Assembly: GCA_946480085.1 (NCBI GenBank)
Contig: CAMLHZ010000002.1
Coordinates: forward strand, 1 to 64,000
Direction: 5' to 3'
Length of the DNA stretch: 64,000 nt
Source: an uncultured Flavobacteriales bacterium
GTDB taxonomy: Bacteria > Bacteroidota > Bacteroidia > Flavobacteriales > Crocinitomicaceae
Below, piece by piece: positions 9,260 to 18,900 of the stretch. The stretch's first letter is position 1. Every line of letters starts with the position of its first letter. The position numbers and the translations under genes were made by a program. The notes beneath the pieces are model-generated. The model was not told the origin of the DNA, searched no databases, and saw nothing but the letters and a program-made list of their open reading frames with translations.

Positions 9260-10096
9260 ATGAGATCATTTTTATTCCTGTTTTTCTCGTTTTCGATTTC
9301 CGTTTCGGCACTTTCGCAAAAGGATACTATTCCTTATGGTTCCAATCAGGCTGTCGGCAAATTTTTAAAGATAAACGGAGTGAATTTGTATTATGAAATT
9401 TACGGAAAAGGTGAACCGATTCTGCTTATTCATGGAAACAGTACTGGAATTAAAGGTTGGTCGGCTCAAATAGCTCATTTTTCTAAGAAATATCAAGTAG
9501 TTGCAGTCGATTGTCGTGGTCGTGGTAAATCAGAACTGGGGACGGATTCATTGACTTATTTACAGCAAGCGAATGATTTGTCTGTATTACTGAAGGAGCT
9601 AAAATTGAAAGATGTAACCGTGATTGGCAAAAGCGATGGAGCAATAGTTGGATTATTAATGACGATCAATTATCCCGATGGAATAAAGCAATTGGTTTCC
9701 TATGCGGCAAATGCAGCACCTGATGGTTTGTACCCTTCTTCAGCGGAAAGTATTAAGGTTTCTCGTCTCCAGGCAGAAGAAATGCTTGCAAAAGGGGATA
9801 CAACAATGAATTGGAAATTAGAACAACAGAAATACCGCATGATGGAATTTCAGCCGCACATAACAGCTGAAGATCTAAAGAAAATTTCAGTTCCTGTTTT
9901 GGTGATGTCTTGTGATCGCGACTTAGTGATGGAGGAGCATACATTTTGGATCTATCGAAGCATTCGTTTTGCCAATCTGAGTATTTCACCGGGGGAAACG
10001 CATCGTTTTCCAAGCCTGAATCCGACACTGTTCAACTCAATTGTAGAAAATTGGATTTCACAACCTTTTAAAGGAGATGCTATAAGGTTCAGGTAA
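9260..10096 (+). CDS. Secreted alpha/beta hydrolase
   Basis: A Sec signal peptide (about residues 1-19, M-R-S-F-L-F-L-F-F-S...A-L-S-Q) is followed by an alpha/beta-hydrolase fold. The oxyanion-hole motif H-G-N-S is near residue 58. The nucleophile elbow is G-K-S-D-G near 122 (Ser in a G-x-S-x-G pattern), the acid is probably the Asp of S-C-D-R-D near 217, and the catalytic His is in G-E-T-H-R-F near 250. The family includes esterases, lipases and haloalkane dehalogenases; the substrate cannot be assigned. It stands alone between divergent and unrelated neighbours. Length (278 residues) is typical. Confidence 0.85.
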   Translation: MRSFLFLFFSFSISVSALSQKDTIPYGSNQAVGKFLKINGVNLYYEIYGKGEPILLIHGNSTGIKGWSAQIAHFSKKYQVVAVDCRGRGKSELGTDSLTYLQQANDLSVLLKELKLKDVTVIGKSDGAIVGLLMTINYPDGIKQLVSYAANAAPDGLYPSSAESIKVSRLQAEEMLAKGDTTMNWKLEQQKYRMMEFQPHITAEDLKKISVPVLVMSCDRDLVMEEHTFWIYRSIRFANLSISPGETHRFPSLNPTLFNSIVENWISQPFKGDAIRFR

Positions 10097-10165
10097 TTTG
10101 CAATTGTTGATTCAATTACGTTGGATATTGCGTCTTTTGTCCTTCGTCTGCCAGCCTATTTTAGC

Positions 10166-10173
10166 TATCTTTG
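10166..10173 (+). promoter_or_regulatory. -7 promoter element (TATCTTTG) for uup-like gene
   Basis: An exact match to TAnnTTTG, 39 bases upstream of the ATG at 10213. A TTTTG lies further upstream at 10135-10139, but the spacing of 26 is longer than usual for the -33 box. Confidence 0.55.
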
Positions 10174-10212
10174 CACCCGTCTATCAAGAAAGGTAGGCCT
10201 TAGTTTAAGTTT

Positions 10213-12096
10213 ATGAATTTTCTTTCTGTAGAAGAGATCACCAAATCGTACGGTGATAGAGTTATTTTTTCTGACGTAAGTTTTGGTATTGATCAAGGCG
10301 ATAAAGTTGCCATTGTGGCGAAAAACGGAAACGGAAAAACAACGATGCTTCGCTGTTTGATGAACCTTGAAGATATTGATTCCGGTCGTGTTGTTTATCG
10401 AAATGATCTTCGTGTTGCGTTCATGCAGCAAACAGAAAGTTTGAATGAAGATTATACCATTCTGGAGGCGGTATTTTCACACGATCTTCCTGAGCTTCAA
10501 ATCGTAAAACGTTATAATCAGGCACTTCGATCTGAAGATGAGGATGAGATCAATGCGTGCTATGAGCAATTGACAGAGCTGAATGCCTGGGATATGGAGG
10601 TGAAAGTGAATCAAATCCTTTCTGTTTTGAAGTTGAACGATACCAGCTTGAAAATATCAAGTTTATCTGGAGGACAAAAGAAACGTGTTGCGTTGGCACA
10701 AGTTCTTGTGGCTGAAGCCGATTTCCTTATTCTCGATGAGCCTACTAACCACTTGGATTTAGATATGATTGAATGGTTAGAAGAATACCTTTCCAAGTCG
10801 AAATCAACGATTTTGATGGTTACTCACGACCGTTATTTCCTGGAAGTGGTTTGTGATACGATTTTCGAATTGGAAGATCAAACGATTTACAAATACAAAG
10901 GGAATTTCTCTTACTATTTAGAAAAGAAAGCAGAACGTCAAGAACAATTGCAATCTACTATCGATAAGGCTAGAAATACATTCAAAAAAGAATTGGAATG
11001 GATTCGTCGTCAGCCAAAAGCGCGCGGAACCAAACAAAAAGCACGTGTCGACAGTTTTCAGGATGTAAAGAAAGTTGCGAGTCAGCGAATTGATGATGAT
11101 GAAATTGATATTCCGGTAAAAATGGAACGTTTAGGTTCTAAGATCCTGGAATTGCATAAAATAGGAAAGTCCTATGGTGAAAAAGTCATTTTGGATGGAT
11201 TCTCATACAATTTCCAACGTAAAGAAAGATTAGGAATTGTAGGTAACAACGGAACTGGTAAGTCAACATTTTTGAATGTTATTCAAGGACGTGAAGATGT
11301 TGATAAAGGAAAGGTAGTTACCGGTGAAACAGTAGTTTTCGGATATTATAGTCAGGAATTGATCAAAGTAAGTGATGACAAAAAGGTAATTGATGTTATT
11401 AAAGACATTGCTGAGTTTATTCCTTTGGAAAAAGGTCGACAACTTTCTGCAGCTCAGTTTTTAGAGAAATTCCTGTTTCCACGCCATATGCACTACAACT
11501 TTGTGCATAAGTTGAGCGGGGGAGAGAAACGTCGTTTGAAATTGATGACGGTTTTAATGGCAAATCCCAATTTCCTTATTCTGGATGAGCCAACAAATGA
11601 TTTGGACATCTTCGTAATGAGTGTGTTGGAAGACTACCTGAGAACATTTGAAGGATGTTTGATCGTGGTTTCTCACGACCGTTATTTCATGGACAAAATG
11701 GTGGACCATTTATTCGTTTTCGAAGGTCAGGGAGCAATTAAGGATATTATAGGAAACTATACGGAATACCGTAAGCAAACCGCAGCTGATTACAAGAAAG
11801 AAAAACTAAAAGCAACGGATTCCGAGCCTGTAAAAGAGGTTAAAGTGACTCAGTTGTCTACTTCAAGTGCAACGGAAACCAAACGCAAGCTATCTTTCAA
11901 AGAGAAAAGTGAATTTGACGATTTGGAAAAAGATTTGGAAACACTAGAAGCTGAGAAGCATCAATGGACAAATGTACTTTCTGACGGTTCAGCAACGAAT
12001 GAGCAATTGATGAATGCAGGACAAAAATTGTCAGAGATTATGTCGAAAATTGAACAGAAAACAGAGCGTTGGATGGAGTTGGCTGAGTTTATTTAA
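10213..12096 (+). CDS. uup: ABC-F family ATPase, Uup type
   Basis: A cytoplasmic twin-ATPase protein without membrane segments. ABC-F proteins act on ribosomes or nucleic-acid structures, and Uup is linked to precise transposon excision and translation. The first nucleotide-binding domain has Walker A A-K-N-G-N-G-K-T (36-43), signature L-S-G-G-Q-K-K-R and Walker B L-I-L-D-E-P-T-N-H-L-D. The second has G-N-N-G-T-G-K-S-T (near 344), L-S-G-G-E-K-R-R and D-E-P-T-N-D-L-D. A charged linker separates them. A C-terminal helical domain (about 555-627, ending in E-L-A-E-F-I) matches the Uup/ABC_tran_CTD coiled coil. The first Walker A starts with Ala rather than Gly, a mild deviation. A strong terminator follows. 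Confidence 0.9.
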   Translation: MNFLSVEEITKSYGDRVIFSDVSFGIDQGDKVAIVAKNGNGKTTMLRCLMNLEDIDSGRVVYRNDLRVAFMQQTESLNEDYTILEAVFSHDLPELQIVKRYNQALRSEDEDEINACYEQLTELNAWDMEVKVNQILSVLKLNDTSLKISSLSGGQKKRVALAQVLVAEADFLILDEPTNHLDLDMIEWLEEYLSKSKSTILMVTHDRYFLEVVCDTIFELEDQTIYKYKGNFSYYLEKKAERQEQLQSTIDKARNTFKKELEWIRRQPKARGTKQKARVDSFQDVKKVASQRIDDDEIDIPVKMERLGSKILELHKIGKSYGEKVILDGFSYNFQRKERLGIVGNNGTGKSTFLNVIQGREDVDKGKVVTGETVVFGYYSQELIKVSDDKKVIDVIKDIAEFIPLEKGRQLSAAQFLEKFLFPRHMHYNFVHKLSGGEKRRLKLMTVLMANPNFLILDEPTNDLDIFVMSVLEDYLRTFEGCLIVVSHDRYFMDKMVDHLFVFEGQGAIKDIIGNYTEYRKQTAADYKKEKLKATDSEPVKEVKVTQLSTSSATETKRKLSFKEKSEFDDLEKDLETLEAEKHQWTNVLSDGSATNEQLMNAGQKLSEIMSKIEQKTERWMELAEFI

Positions 12097-12114
12097 AAGT
12101 AAAGAAGATTCGTT

Positions 12115-12152
12115 AAAGACTGTTTTCATTGACTTGAGACAGTCTTTTTTTT
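12115..12152 (+). terminator. Intrinsic terminator after uup-like gene
   Basis: A perfect 9-bp stem AAAGACTGT/ACAGTCTTT with a 15-base loop merges into a run of T residues ending at 12152. It lies 19 bases after the stop codon. Confidence 0.88.
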
Positions 12153-12164
12153 GTTTATAATGAA

Positions 12165-12268
12165 ATTTATATCTCGCGGAAAGTATTCTTTATTTAAAGA
12201 TTCCGCTACTTATAATATTATATTCTGCGGAAAAATGTATGTTTGATAAGATTCCGCGAGATATAAAT
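12165..12268. repeat. 104-bp symmetric palindromic element with four GCGGAA/TTCCGC boxes
   Basis: The ends are a perfect 17-bp inverted repeat (ATTTATATCTCGCGGAA at 12165-12181 and its complement at 12252-12268). Inside, boxes alternate as GCGGAA (12176-12181), TTCCGC (12201-12206), GCGGAA (12227-12232) and TTCCGC (12252-12257), with spacers of 19, 20 and 19 bases. The element is therefore also two imperfect direct repeats of about 51 bp, each able to fold into a hairpin. It ends two bases before the ATG of a degraded ATPase gene. The 317-base gap 12097-12413 holds only the terminator, this element and that relic. Confidence 0.8.
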
Positions 12269-12270
12269 CT

Positions 12271-12440
12271 ATGAAAATTATAGGGAGAAAATCAGAACTA
12301 AAGTGGAAGGGCTAAAGGCCGTTACAAAAAGCAAGAAAATGGTACATACGACATTTATAACCAGTTACGGTGTTTTGGAAAATCCGAATAAGATCGATCT
12401 GGTTGACAATGATCTATTGATTGATGTTTTGTTTGAGTAG
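12271..12440 (+). pseudogene. Remnant of an AAA-type ATPase gene (N- and C-terminal ends only)
   Basis: An ATG at 12271 opens M-K-I-I-G-R-K-S-E-L-K, the usual beginning of a multi-copy Bacteroidota AAA ATPase family (archaeal-ATPase/DUF234-like), but stops after 14 codons. In another frame, 12303-12440 reads V-E-G-L-K-A-V-T-K-S-K-K and T-T-F-I-T-S-Y-G-V and ends L-L-I-D-V-L-F-E before TAG. That resembles the C-terminal end of the same family. The central part of roughly 350 residues, with the Walker motifs, is missing. This looks like an internal deletion with a frame change. The family match is from memory; the two fragments and their frames are seen directly. Confidence 0.6.
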
Positions 12441-12944
12441 CTCGGAGAGTTCCTTTTCTAGTATTTCCAAAATTTTTGTTTTGTAGGGTTCAACAGATTT
12501 CAGTTGTTTTTCCAATGCTTCTGAATTCCACAAATGATATTCCGATTCAATAGGATATGTATCCAACTCGCTTTCGTATCCAAGTGCGAGTTCTTTGGAG
12601 ATGAGTGGAACTTTAATTTCGTCCTCTTGTTCTAAATACAATTGTCTCATTTTGCGAGTCGCAAGCACTAGTTCAACTTCTCCGTTTTTGATTCTTTCGA
12701 GAAGTTTTATCGTCCTCCAAAATTCGTATTCATTCCAATCAAAGTTCTTTTTAACCAGGGATTTTACGAAAGGAATGAAGTCGTGACTTTTAAAGTTGTA
12801 TTCTATCAAATCGAAGTAGTCATCAACGGTTATGATAAGTTCTAACTTTTTACTTCTGTAAATCCAGGATTCAAAAAGTGGGGATTCTAAATCACCATTT
12901 AAGAACTCATAAAATTTAAGCTTATCTGGATGAATTTGATTCAT
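12414..12944 (-). CDS. Hypothetical protein, 176 residues
   Basis: Not recognised. The ATG at 12944 opens a soluble, charged, Glu/Lys/Leu-rich protein without signal peptide or membrane helix, probably mostly helical. The C-terminal 40 residues (E-K-Q-L-K-S-V-E...L-E-K-E-L-S-E-L-L-K-Q) could form a coiled coil. Its 3' end overlaps the tail of the ATPase relic on the other strand by 27 bases. That overlap suggests the deletion that destroyed the ATPase gene also juxtaposed these two. Codon use looks like its neighbours. Confidence 0.6.
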   Translation of the reverse strand: MNQIHPDKLKFYEFLNGDLESPLFESWIYRSKKLELIITVDDYFDLIEYNFKSHDFIPFVKSLVKKNFDWNEYEFWRTIKLLERIKNGEVELVLATRKMRQLYLEQEDEIKVPLISKELALGYESELDTYPIESEYHLWNSEALEKQLKSVEPYKTKILEILEKELSELLKQNINQ

Positions 12945-13024
12945 GAAAAATAAAGAGGGATTTCTTCTAAAGGTACGGAAAGTTATGGGGTAGTGTTATG
13001 GTTTTATCATAAAAGAAGAATGAC

Positions 13025-13867
13025 CTAATTTCTTTGCAACTTCGCTGTTGCTTTCAGGTATTCGATTGGTTGATCTTCTTCTTCCAATGGTTTCATTTCC
13101 TGTAATAGAATCCCGTCTTCTGAATAGCTTTTGATGACATATGTTTTGTGTTTATCATTTGAATATCTGAAACATAAAATGTCTTCATTCATGTATGAAA
13201 ATACATCCACGCTTTCGATATTTTGATCAGAATTTACCGAGCCATTTTCGTTGATAGTCAACTCGAAATTCTTGGACTTACTTTTAAAAGAATAATTCCC
13301 TTTCAACCAAAGGTTTTCGATTGCTTTACTTCCCACCATTACTTCAAGGTAAATTTCTGATAGATTTGTCTCCGCTCTCATTCTTGAAAATGAATGCATT
13401 TTTCCTAGCGAATCAATAATTTCTAACCGATCATTTTCGACCCGACGAATAGTGAACGTTTTATGGTACTGAGAAAACAACTCATGGGCAGTAGAGTCAG
13501 ATCTCAGAGCATAATAACTCTCCTCCATGTAGTCCGGTCGATTGCAGTGCAATGTGGAATCCTGGTCAAAAACAATATCCGTGTAGAATTGATATTCTGC
13601 CAAAGCTTTCGTCAAAGAATTGGTTCTGAAAAGAATCTCTTTATATTCGTCAGAAGCCCAAATTCCTTTTAGATTTCCTTTGATGGATGAATTGTTTTCA
13701 CTGGGCTGACGAACCATGCGATAATCACAAACAACACGCTTTGTTGGAATTTTATCTGGAAGGTAAATTCCGTCAACAATTACGCTGTCAGGCAGGTTTA
13801 TTGGTTGGGCGTAACTGTTTGAGATGTAGGCCAGAACGATGAGTAAGGTTGAAAAATATCTCGTCAT
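13025..13867 (-). CDS. Hypothetical secreted protein, 280 residues
   Basis: A Sec signal peptide is clear at residues 1-20 (M-T-R-Y-F-S-T-L-L-I-V-L-A-Y...S-Y-A-Q). The rest is soluble and beta-rich, with a mid-region Y-S-F-K-S-K-S-K-N-F-E-L-T-I-N-E-N-G-S of lipocalin-like flavour, but I cannot name a family. It lies 43 bases downstream of the PEP/pyruvate-binding gene on the same strand, so the two may be co-transcribed. The gap between them holds an AT-rich repeat also found near 57.7 kb. Confidence 0.65.
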   Translation of the reverse strand: MTRYFSTLLIVLAYISNSYAQPINLPDSVIVDGIYLPDKIPTKRVVCDYRMVRQPSENNSSIKGNLKGIWASDEYKEILFRTNSLTKALAEYQFYTDIVFDQDSTLHCNRPDYMEESYYALRSDSTAHELFSQYHKTFTIRRVENDRLEIIDSLGKMHSFSRMRAETNLSEIYLEVMVGSKAIENLWLKGNYSFKSKSKNFELTINENGSVNSDQNIESVDVFSYMNEDILCFRYSNDKHKTYVIKSYSEDGILLQEMKPLEEEDQPIEYLKATAKLQRN

Positions 13868-13898
13868 TTGTAATTAGTAATTCGAAATTGGCAATTTG
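13863..13898. repeat. AT-rich interspersed repeat, copy 1
   Basis: On the minus strand this reads CCAATTTCGAATTAC followed by TAATTACAAATGA. That closely matches 57664-57685 on the plus strand (CCAATTTCCAATTACAAATGAG), with a further related unit at 57737-57766. It includes the start codon of the gene at 13867. It may be a degenerate low-complexity repeat family. Confidence 0.5.
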
Positions 13899-13910
13899 TT
13901 ACGACAAAAA

Positions 13911-15794
13911 TCAGTCATTAAAATACCGAACCTGCTTAATATACAACTTCCGTTCTTTACCCTGAAATTTGAACTCCAAATCCAAACCAAAATCTTCGTA
14001 ATACAAGCGCTTATTTCGCATTCCCTTTTTCCAGTACCATTGTTTGATGTATTCAACGGCAAATTCCAGATCTTTCAATTCCTGAGCTGTTAAAACCGGA
14101 CCTTTGCCCTGATTTGAACTCGTAATGTACTCAACTGTTCTATCGAAGCCGGAAAGTGTTTGCTCATAAACAATCACCAATTGATCACACACAACGCCTT
14201 GTTCTGGTTCAACAACTGATGCGTCACCAAACTGAACATTTACTGAAATTCCTGTATAGTTTGGACGATAAACGTTTTTAGTAATAACTACGCCATTTGC
14301 TTCTTCTTCAGGGAACGAACGGTGAATTAAAACACCCATTGCCAGTTTCTGGTCGGAAATATTGAAAAAACGACGCTCCATGAATGCTTCATACAGCCAT
14401 AAACTTGCCCAAACGCCCTTGATTCCTTTTTCAATCGTTTTTTCACAATCCATTAAGTCGACCGTTTTGCTTTGGTACAAGCCAGCTCCGGAAAATCCTT
14501 TGGCGTCTTCCGCATTGGTTGATGAACGGAATCGGAAGGTGGTGTATTCGCTTGAACTTAAGGTCTTTTTCAATTCTTCCACCAGTTTTTTGTCGATCGG
14601 AGCTTTCTTGATTTCGTCTCGTAATTCAGCCAAAAGCACGCGTAAACTATCGTCGGAGATGAGTTTGTAGTTTTTCGTCAGTTCAATTAATTCCTCGATT
14701 CTACCTTGTTGAATGTGTTCGGTGTAATAGTAGAATGGAATAGCATAAGCGCTTTCCGGTACTGCAAATTTTCCTTCTGTTTTGATCGAATTCAACAATC
14801 CGAAATTGTAGGCTTTGTTTCCAATAACTTTTGCTCCAACCGTCGAAAAATCATCAACCGAAAGAACTGTTTTAAATGTTGTGTCGAGAGGAAGTGGGAC
14901 CTCTGGTAAGTTGTTGTTTGTTCTGTATTTCGGGTTACTCAGTTTGTACTCGATACCGCGATCAGTTACACGATATTCTATCCATTTTCCTTCTAATTTT
15001 CGAAAAGCACTGTCGTTGATCAGGAGTTTGTCCACACCAATAGGAAGTTTTCTGTTCTTACCAAGAATGGAAAGATGGCTCAATGGAGTTTGAAATTCGT
15101 CCGTTAGAATTCCACTCACATTCGGAAAATATTTTGGTGTTCCATGTGTTACGAGAATATCTTCCGGATGAAGCGCCTTGCCCAATGAATCCAGATTCGG
15201 TTCGAAACGCAAAATTCCAATGGTTCTTCCGTTGGACACATTCTGGTAGGTTTGATTAGCATAAACATCCGATGGAAGAATAGTCTTGATCTCTTTGTCA
15301 AGCACACTTTTCAATCCAATCAGTCGTTCGGTATTGAGCAATAGGCACAATTTTTCCTTGAAAAAACTATTATCGGCAATTTTGGAATACATCATGAAAA
15401 TATATTCCTGATTCATTTGGTCAAAGACAGAAAGATCGATGAAGTATTGGTCTTTTGATTTGTTATAGTTGACATTACACAACAAAAAATCTCGATCTTT
15501 TCCGAGCCCGTAATTGGTTTTGTTAAAGGTTTCAATATCGTCCTGAACATGCAGATAACCAATACAGAAATCGAGATGGTACTTGTAAACTCTTGAATTG
15601 ATAAAGTAGATTTTCTTTGCTTTCAGGTCGTATACAATCTTTACTGACTCAAGATTTCCAATGTTTGTATTTAAAGGTTCTCCTGACAACTTTTGAAATT
15701 GCTCGTAATTATCGAGTTTATTCAACATTTGCTGCGCATGTAGATTCAACGCAGTAAAAAATGTGATTATGAAGAAGAAAATTGCTCTAGTCAT
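13911..15794 (-). CDS. Exported PEP/pyruvate-binding (dikinase-like) protein
   Basis: From the ATG at 15794 the product is 627 residues with a Sec signal peptide (about 1-20, ending L-N-L-H-A-Q-Q). A swivelling phosphohistidine-type domain comes first, with G-I-L-T-D-E-F-Q-T-P-L-S-H-L-S near 228-242 (candidate His240). Next is a PPDK/PEP-synthase ATP-grasp domain with V-G-A-K-V-I-G-N-K-A-Y-N (319-330), F-A-V-P-E-S (343-348) and R-S-S-T-N-A-E-D-A-K-G-F-S-G-A-G-L-Y (423-440). Cytosolic PEP synthases have the opposite order and no signal peptide. No PEP/pyruvate C-terminal barrel is present. Substrate and phosphate donor outside the cytoplasm are unknown. An upstream in-frame extension is rejected because it would bury the signal peptide. 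Confidence 0.83.
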   Translation of the reverse strand: MTRAIFFFIITFFTALNLHAQQMLNKLDNYEQFQKLSGEPLNTNIGNLESVKIVYDLKAKKIYFINSRVYKYHLDFCIGYLHVQDDIETFNKTNYGLGKDRDFLLCNVNYNKSKDQYFIDLSVFDQMNQEYIFMMYSKIADNSFFKEKLCLLLNTERLIGLKSVLDKEIKTILPSDVYANQTYQNVSNGRTIGILRFEPNLDSLGKALHPEDILVTHGTPKYFPNVSGILTDEFQTPLSHLSILGKNRKLPIGVDKLLINDSAFRKLEGKWIEYRVTDRGIEYKLSNPKYRTNNNLPEVPLPLDTTFKTVLSVDDFSTVGAKVIGNKAYNFGLLNSIKTEGKFAVPESAYAIPFYYYTEHIQQGRIEELIELTKNYKLISDDSLRVLLAELRDEIKKAPIDKKLVEELKKTLSSSEYTTFRFRSSTNAEDAKGFSGAGLYQSKTVDLMDCEKTIEKGIKGVWASLWLYEAFMERRFFNISDQKLAMGVLIHRSFPEEEANGVVITKNVYRPNYTGISVNVQFGDASVVEPEQGVVCDQLVIVYEQTLSGFDRTVEYITSSNQGKGPVLTAQELKDLEFAVEYIKQWYWKKGMRNKRLYYEDFGLDLEFKFQGKERKLYIKQVRYFND

Positions 15795-15890
15795 GTTGAA
15801 GTATGATTCAATATTACAACAATTTTCGTGCAAGGTTCATGAACATAACGTTAAGTGTTGAAAATATTGAAAAATAGTACATATGAAGTA

Positions 15891-15921
15891 TTGTGGCATC
15901 GTTTTAAAATAGCGAAATTTG
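15891..15921 (+). promoter_or_regulatory. Candidate promoter of the giant PKD protein gene
   Basis: TTG at 15891-15893, a 20-base spacer, then GAAATTTG at 15914-15921 (one mismatch to TAnnTTTG). The spacing fits the Bacteroidota TTG-N17-23-TAnnTTTG pattern. The ATG is 22 bases downstream. Confidence 0.5.
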
Positions 15922-15943
15922 GAACCCAAACTACAACGTCATT

Positions 15944-18900
15944 ATGCACATTTTCAAGGTATTATCCTTTGTAGCCATCATTTGTACTGCATTTACTCAA
16001 CAGGTTTATGGTCAATGTACTGCAAATGCTGGACAAGATACTTCTATTTGTTTAGGAGCTTCAGCGCAAATTGGTGGATTACCCGCAGGAACAGGAACAG
16101 GCTCTTTAACATATTCATGGTCGCCCACAACCGGTTTAAGTAATCCCAATATTGCCAATCCTGTAGTTACTCCAACAGCTAATCAGGTTTATACGCTCAC
16201 CGTTACCGATTCTCAGTTCCCACTACCTTGTACTTCTACAGATCAGATCAGTGTAACCGTTGATCCTGTGCCTGTTGCGAATTTTACAATTACAGGAAAT
16301 AACAACTGTTCAAATGTTGCTGTTCAGTTCACCAATACATCAACAGGAACTGGTTTAACCTACTCATGGAATTTTGGAGACCCGGCTTCTGGCGGTCAAA
16401 ATACTTCTACATTACTAAATCCGGTGCATTCGTTTGTTACATATGGTGCAGGAACTCAAACGTATTCAGTTACTCTCGTTGTTACAAACGCTCAGGGTTG
16501 CTCACACAGTATTTCTCAAAACGTTACCATTCGCCGTATTCCGAATCCAATCTTAATCGATCCAATTGCAGATATGCGTAATTGTGATGGAACGAATTTC
16601 AGTATGACGGTTTTTGACGCTTCGGCTACAACTGCGGTTTCCAATTATACCGTTCAATGGGGGGATGGTTCTCCTGATTTCAGTTCAGCAACCTTTCCCG
16701 GAGCTGGATTAAATCACAATTATTCATCGGCTCAAATATTTAATCTCTATTACATCCTTACTGGAAATAATGGGTGTATTGATACAACGATCTATAACAT
16801 CGCAAACATCACGAATCCGGCAATTGGAGCTGCGAATCCCGGAGCAACAACGGGTTGTGGACCACTTACTTTATGTTTCCCATTGAGTAATTATTCTGCA
16901 AATCACCCAACAACTTATTATGTGGTAAACTACGGTGATGGAAGTCCACAGGATACACTTTCACATCCACCGCCATCGTCAATTTGTCATACCTATACAA
17001 CCACTTCTTGTGGTCAACCGGGAAATGCCTTTACATTTAGAATGAAGGCTATTAACCTTTGCGATAGTTCATTTGCATCAATTTCACCGATTCGTGTTTT
17101 TACCGGACCTCAGGCTCATTTCAATGTGGTTCCAACCACTGCTTGTGTGAATAGCAACGTACTTTTCCAAAACACAACAGTTGCCGGATTCAATTCATCT
17201 TGTTCCGGAAATGCCGTTTTTCAATGGGCTTTCGGTGATGGAAATACCCTTACAACTGCAACGTTAACTAGTCCAAGTCATGCGTACACTGCGCCTGGAA
17301 CTTATACGGTTTCGTTAACAGTAACGAATAGTTGTGGAACTACAACAGAAACACATACTGTTTGTATTGAAGCACCACCAGTTCCTAACTTTACGTTGTC
17401 ACCAAATGCTGGTTGTATTCCTTTTATTACCACCTGTACAGACGCATCGACATTGACCAATACATGTAATGTCACAAGAACTTGGTCAGTTATCTTTAAT
17501 GGAAGTTTGTGTGTTCCGGGAGTGGGAAGTTTTCAATTTGTTGGTGGAACAAACGCCAATTCAGTCAATCCTCAGATCCAGTTCAATAATTCCGGGAACT
17601 ATACGGTTCGTCTGACGCTAACAAACTCTTGTGGAACCTATACTTTTGACAGACCAGTAACGGCTCAAAATATTCCACAGATTTCTGTAAATACATTAGC
17701 AAGTATTTGTGCTAATACGAGTGCTTCTCCGGTTGGAAACGTGAATGATTGTTTAGAGTCTGCTGATTCTTACGCCTGGACGTTTGCAGGAGCAACACCT
17801 TCTACAGCCTCAACTTTGGTTCCTGGAACGATCACTTATCCTACGGCTGGAACATATGCTGTTCAATTTTCTGCAACAAATGCTTGTGGAACCTCAACTG
17901 CTACAACAAATATTGTCATTAAACCGCTTCCTCCGGCATTAAATGCTGCAGTGAATACACCAATTTGTGTTGGACAAACAGCGAACTTTACTTCGGATCC
18001 TTTGGTGGGTGGAACATATTCGTGGACCAATCCTGCAAATGCGGTAGTCAGTACGAATCAAAACTTCAGTATTGCGAGTACTACTGTTGCACAAGCTGGA
18101 AATTATACTGTTACTGGAACATTGAATGGTTGTGTTGGTCCACCGTCAACAGTGAATTTGGTGGTGAATCCAATTCCTGTGGTAACGGTGAATCCACCAA
18201 GTGCAACAATTTGTAACGGTGCTTCAGTAAGTTTAACCGCTTCTGGAGCTACTACATATTCCTGGACTCCCGCAACCGGATTGAATACTACAATTGGAGC
18301 AACAGTAATTGCTAGCCCAACAGCTACACAAACATACACGGTAACGGGTGCAAACGGAACTTGTTCAGGAACAGCGAACGTTACAATTACGGTAAATCCA
18401 CTTCCGGTAGTGAATGCCGGACCAGATACCACGGTTTGTAATCAACCGATTCCATTTCAATTAGGAGCTAGTCCGGCTGGTGGAACGTGGTCTGGACCAA
18501 ACGTAAGTGCTGGTGGACAATTTACACCATCAGGAGCGGGAAGTTTTACTTTAACATACTCCTTCACGAATGTGAATGGATGTACGAATACAGATACACG
18601 AATTGTAACTGTTATTTCACCGACTCCGGCTGCAGCAGGAGCCGATTTTCAAAGTTGTGTAGGAAGTGCGAATGTTGTTTTGAATGGCGCTCCGGTGGGA
18701 GGAACCTGGACAGGAACCAACGTGACAACCGGTGGTGTTTTCTCACCAAGTACATTGGGAACGTATAATCTGGTTTATACTTTTGGAACCGGTTCTTGTT
18801 TGACTCGAGATACCTTAGTTGCAACAGTAGTTCCACTACCAATTGTTGACGCAGGACCTAATTTCACAGTTTGTATTGACGCAGGAATTCAGAATTTGAA

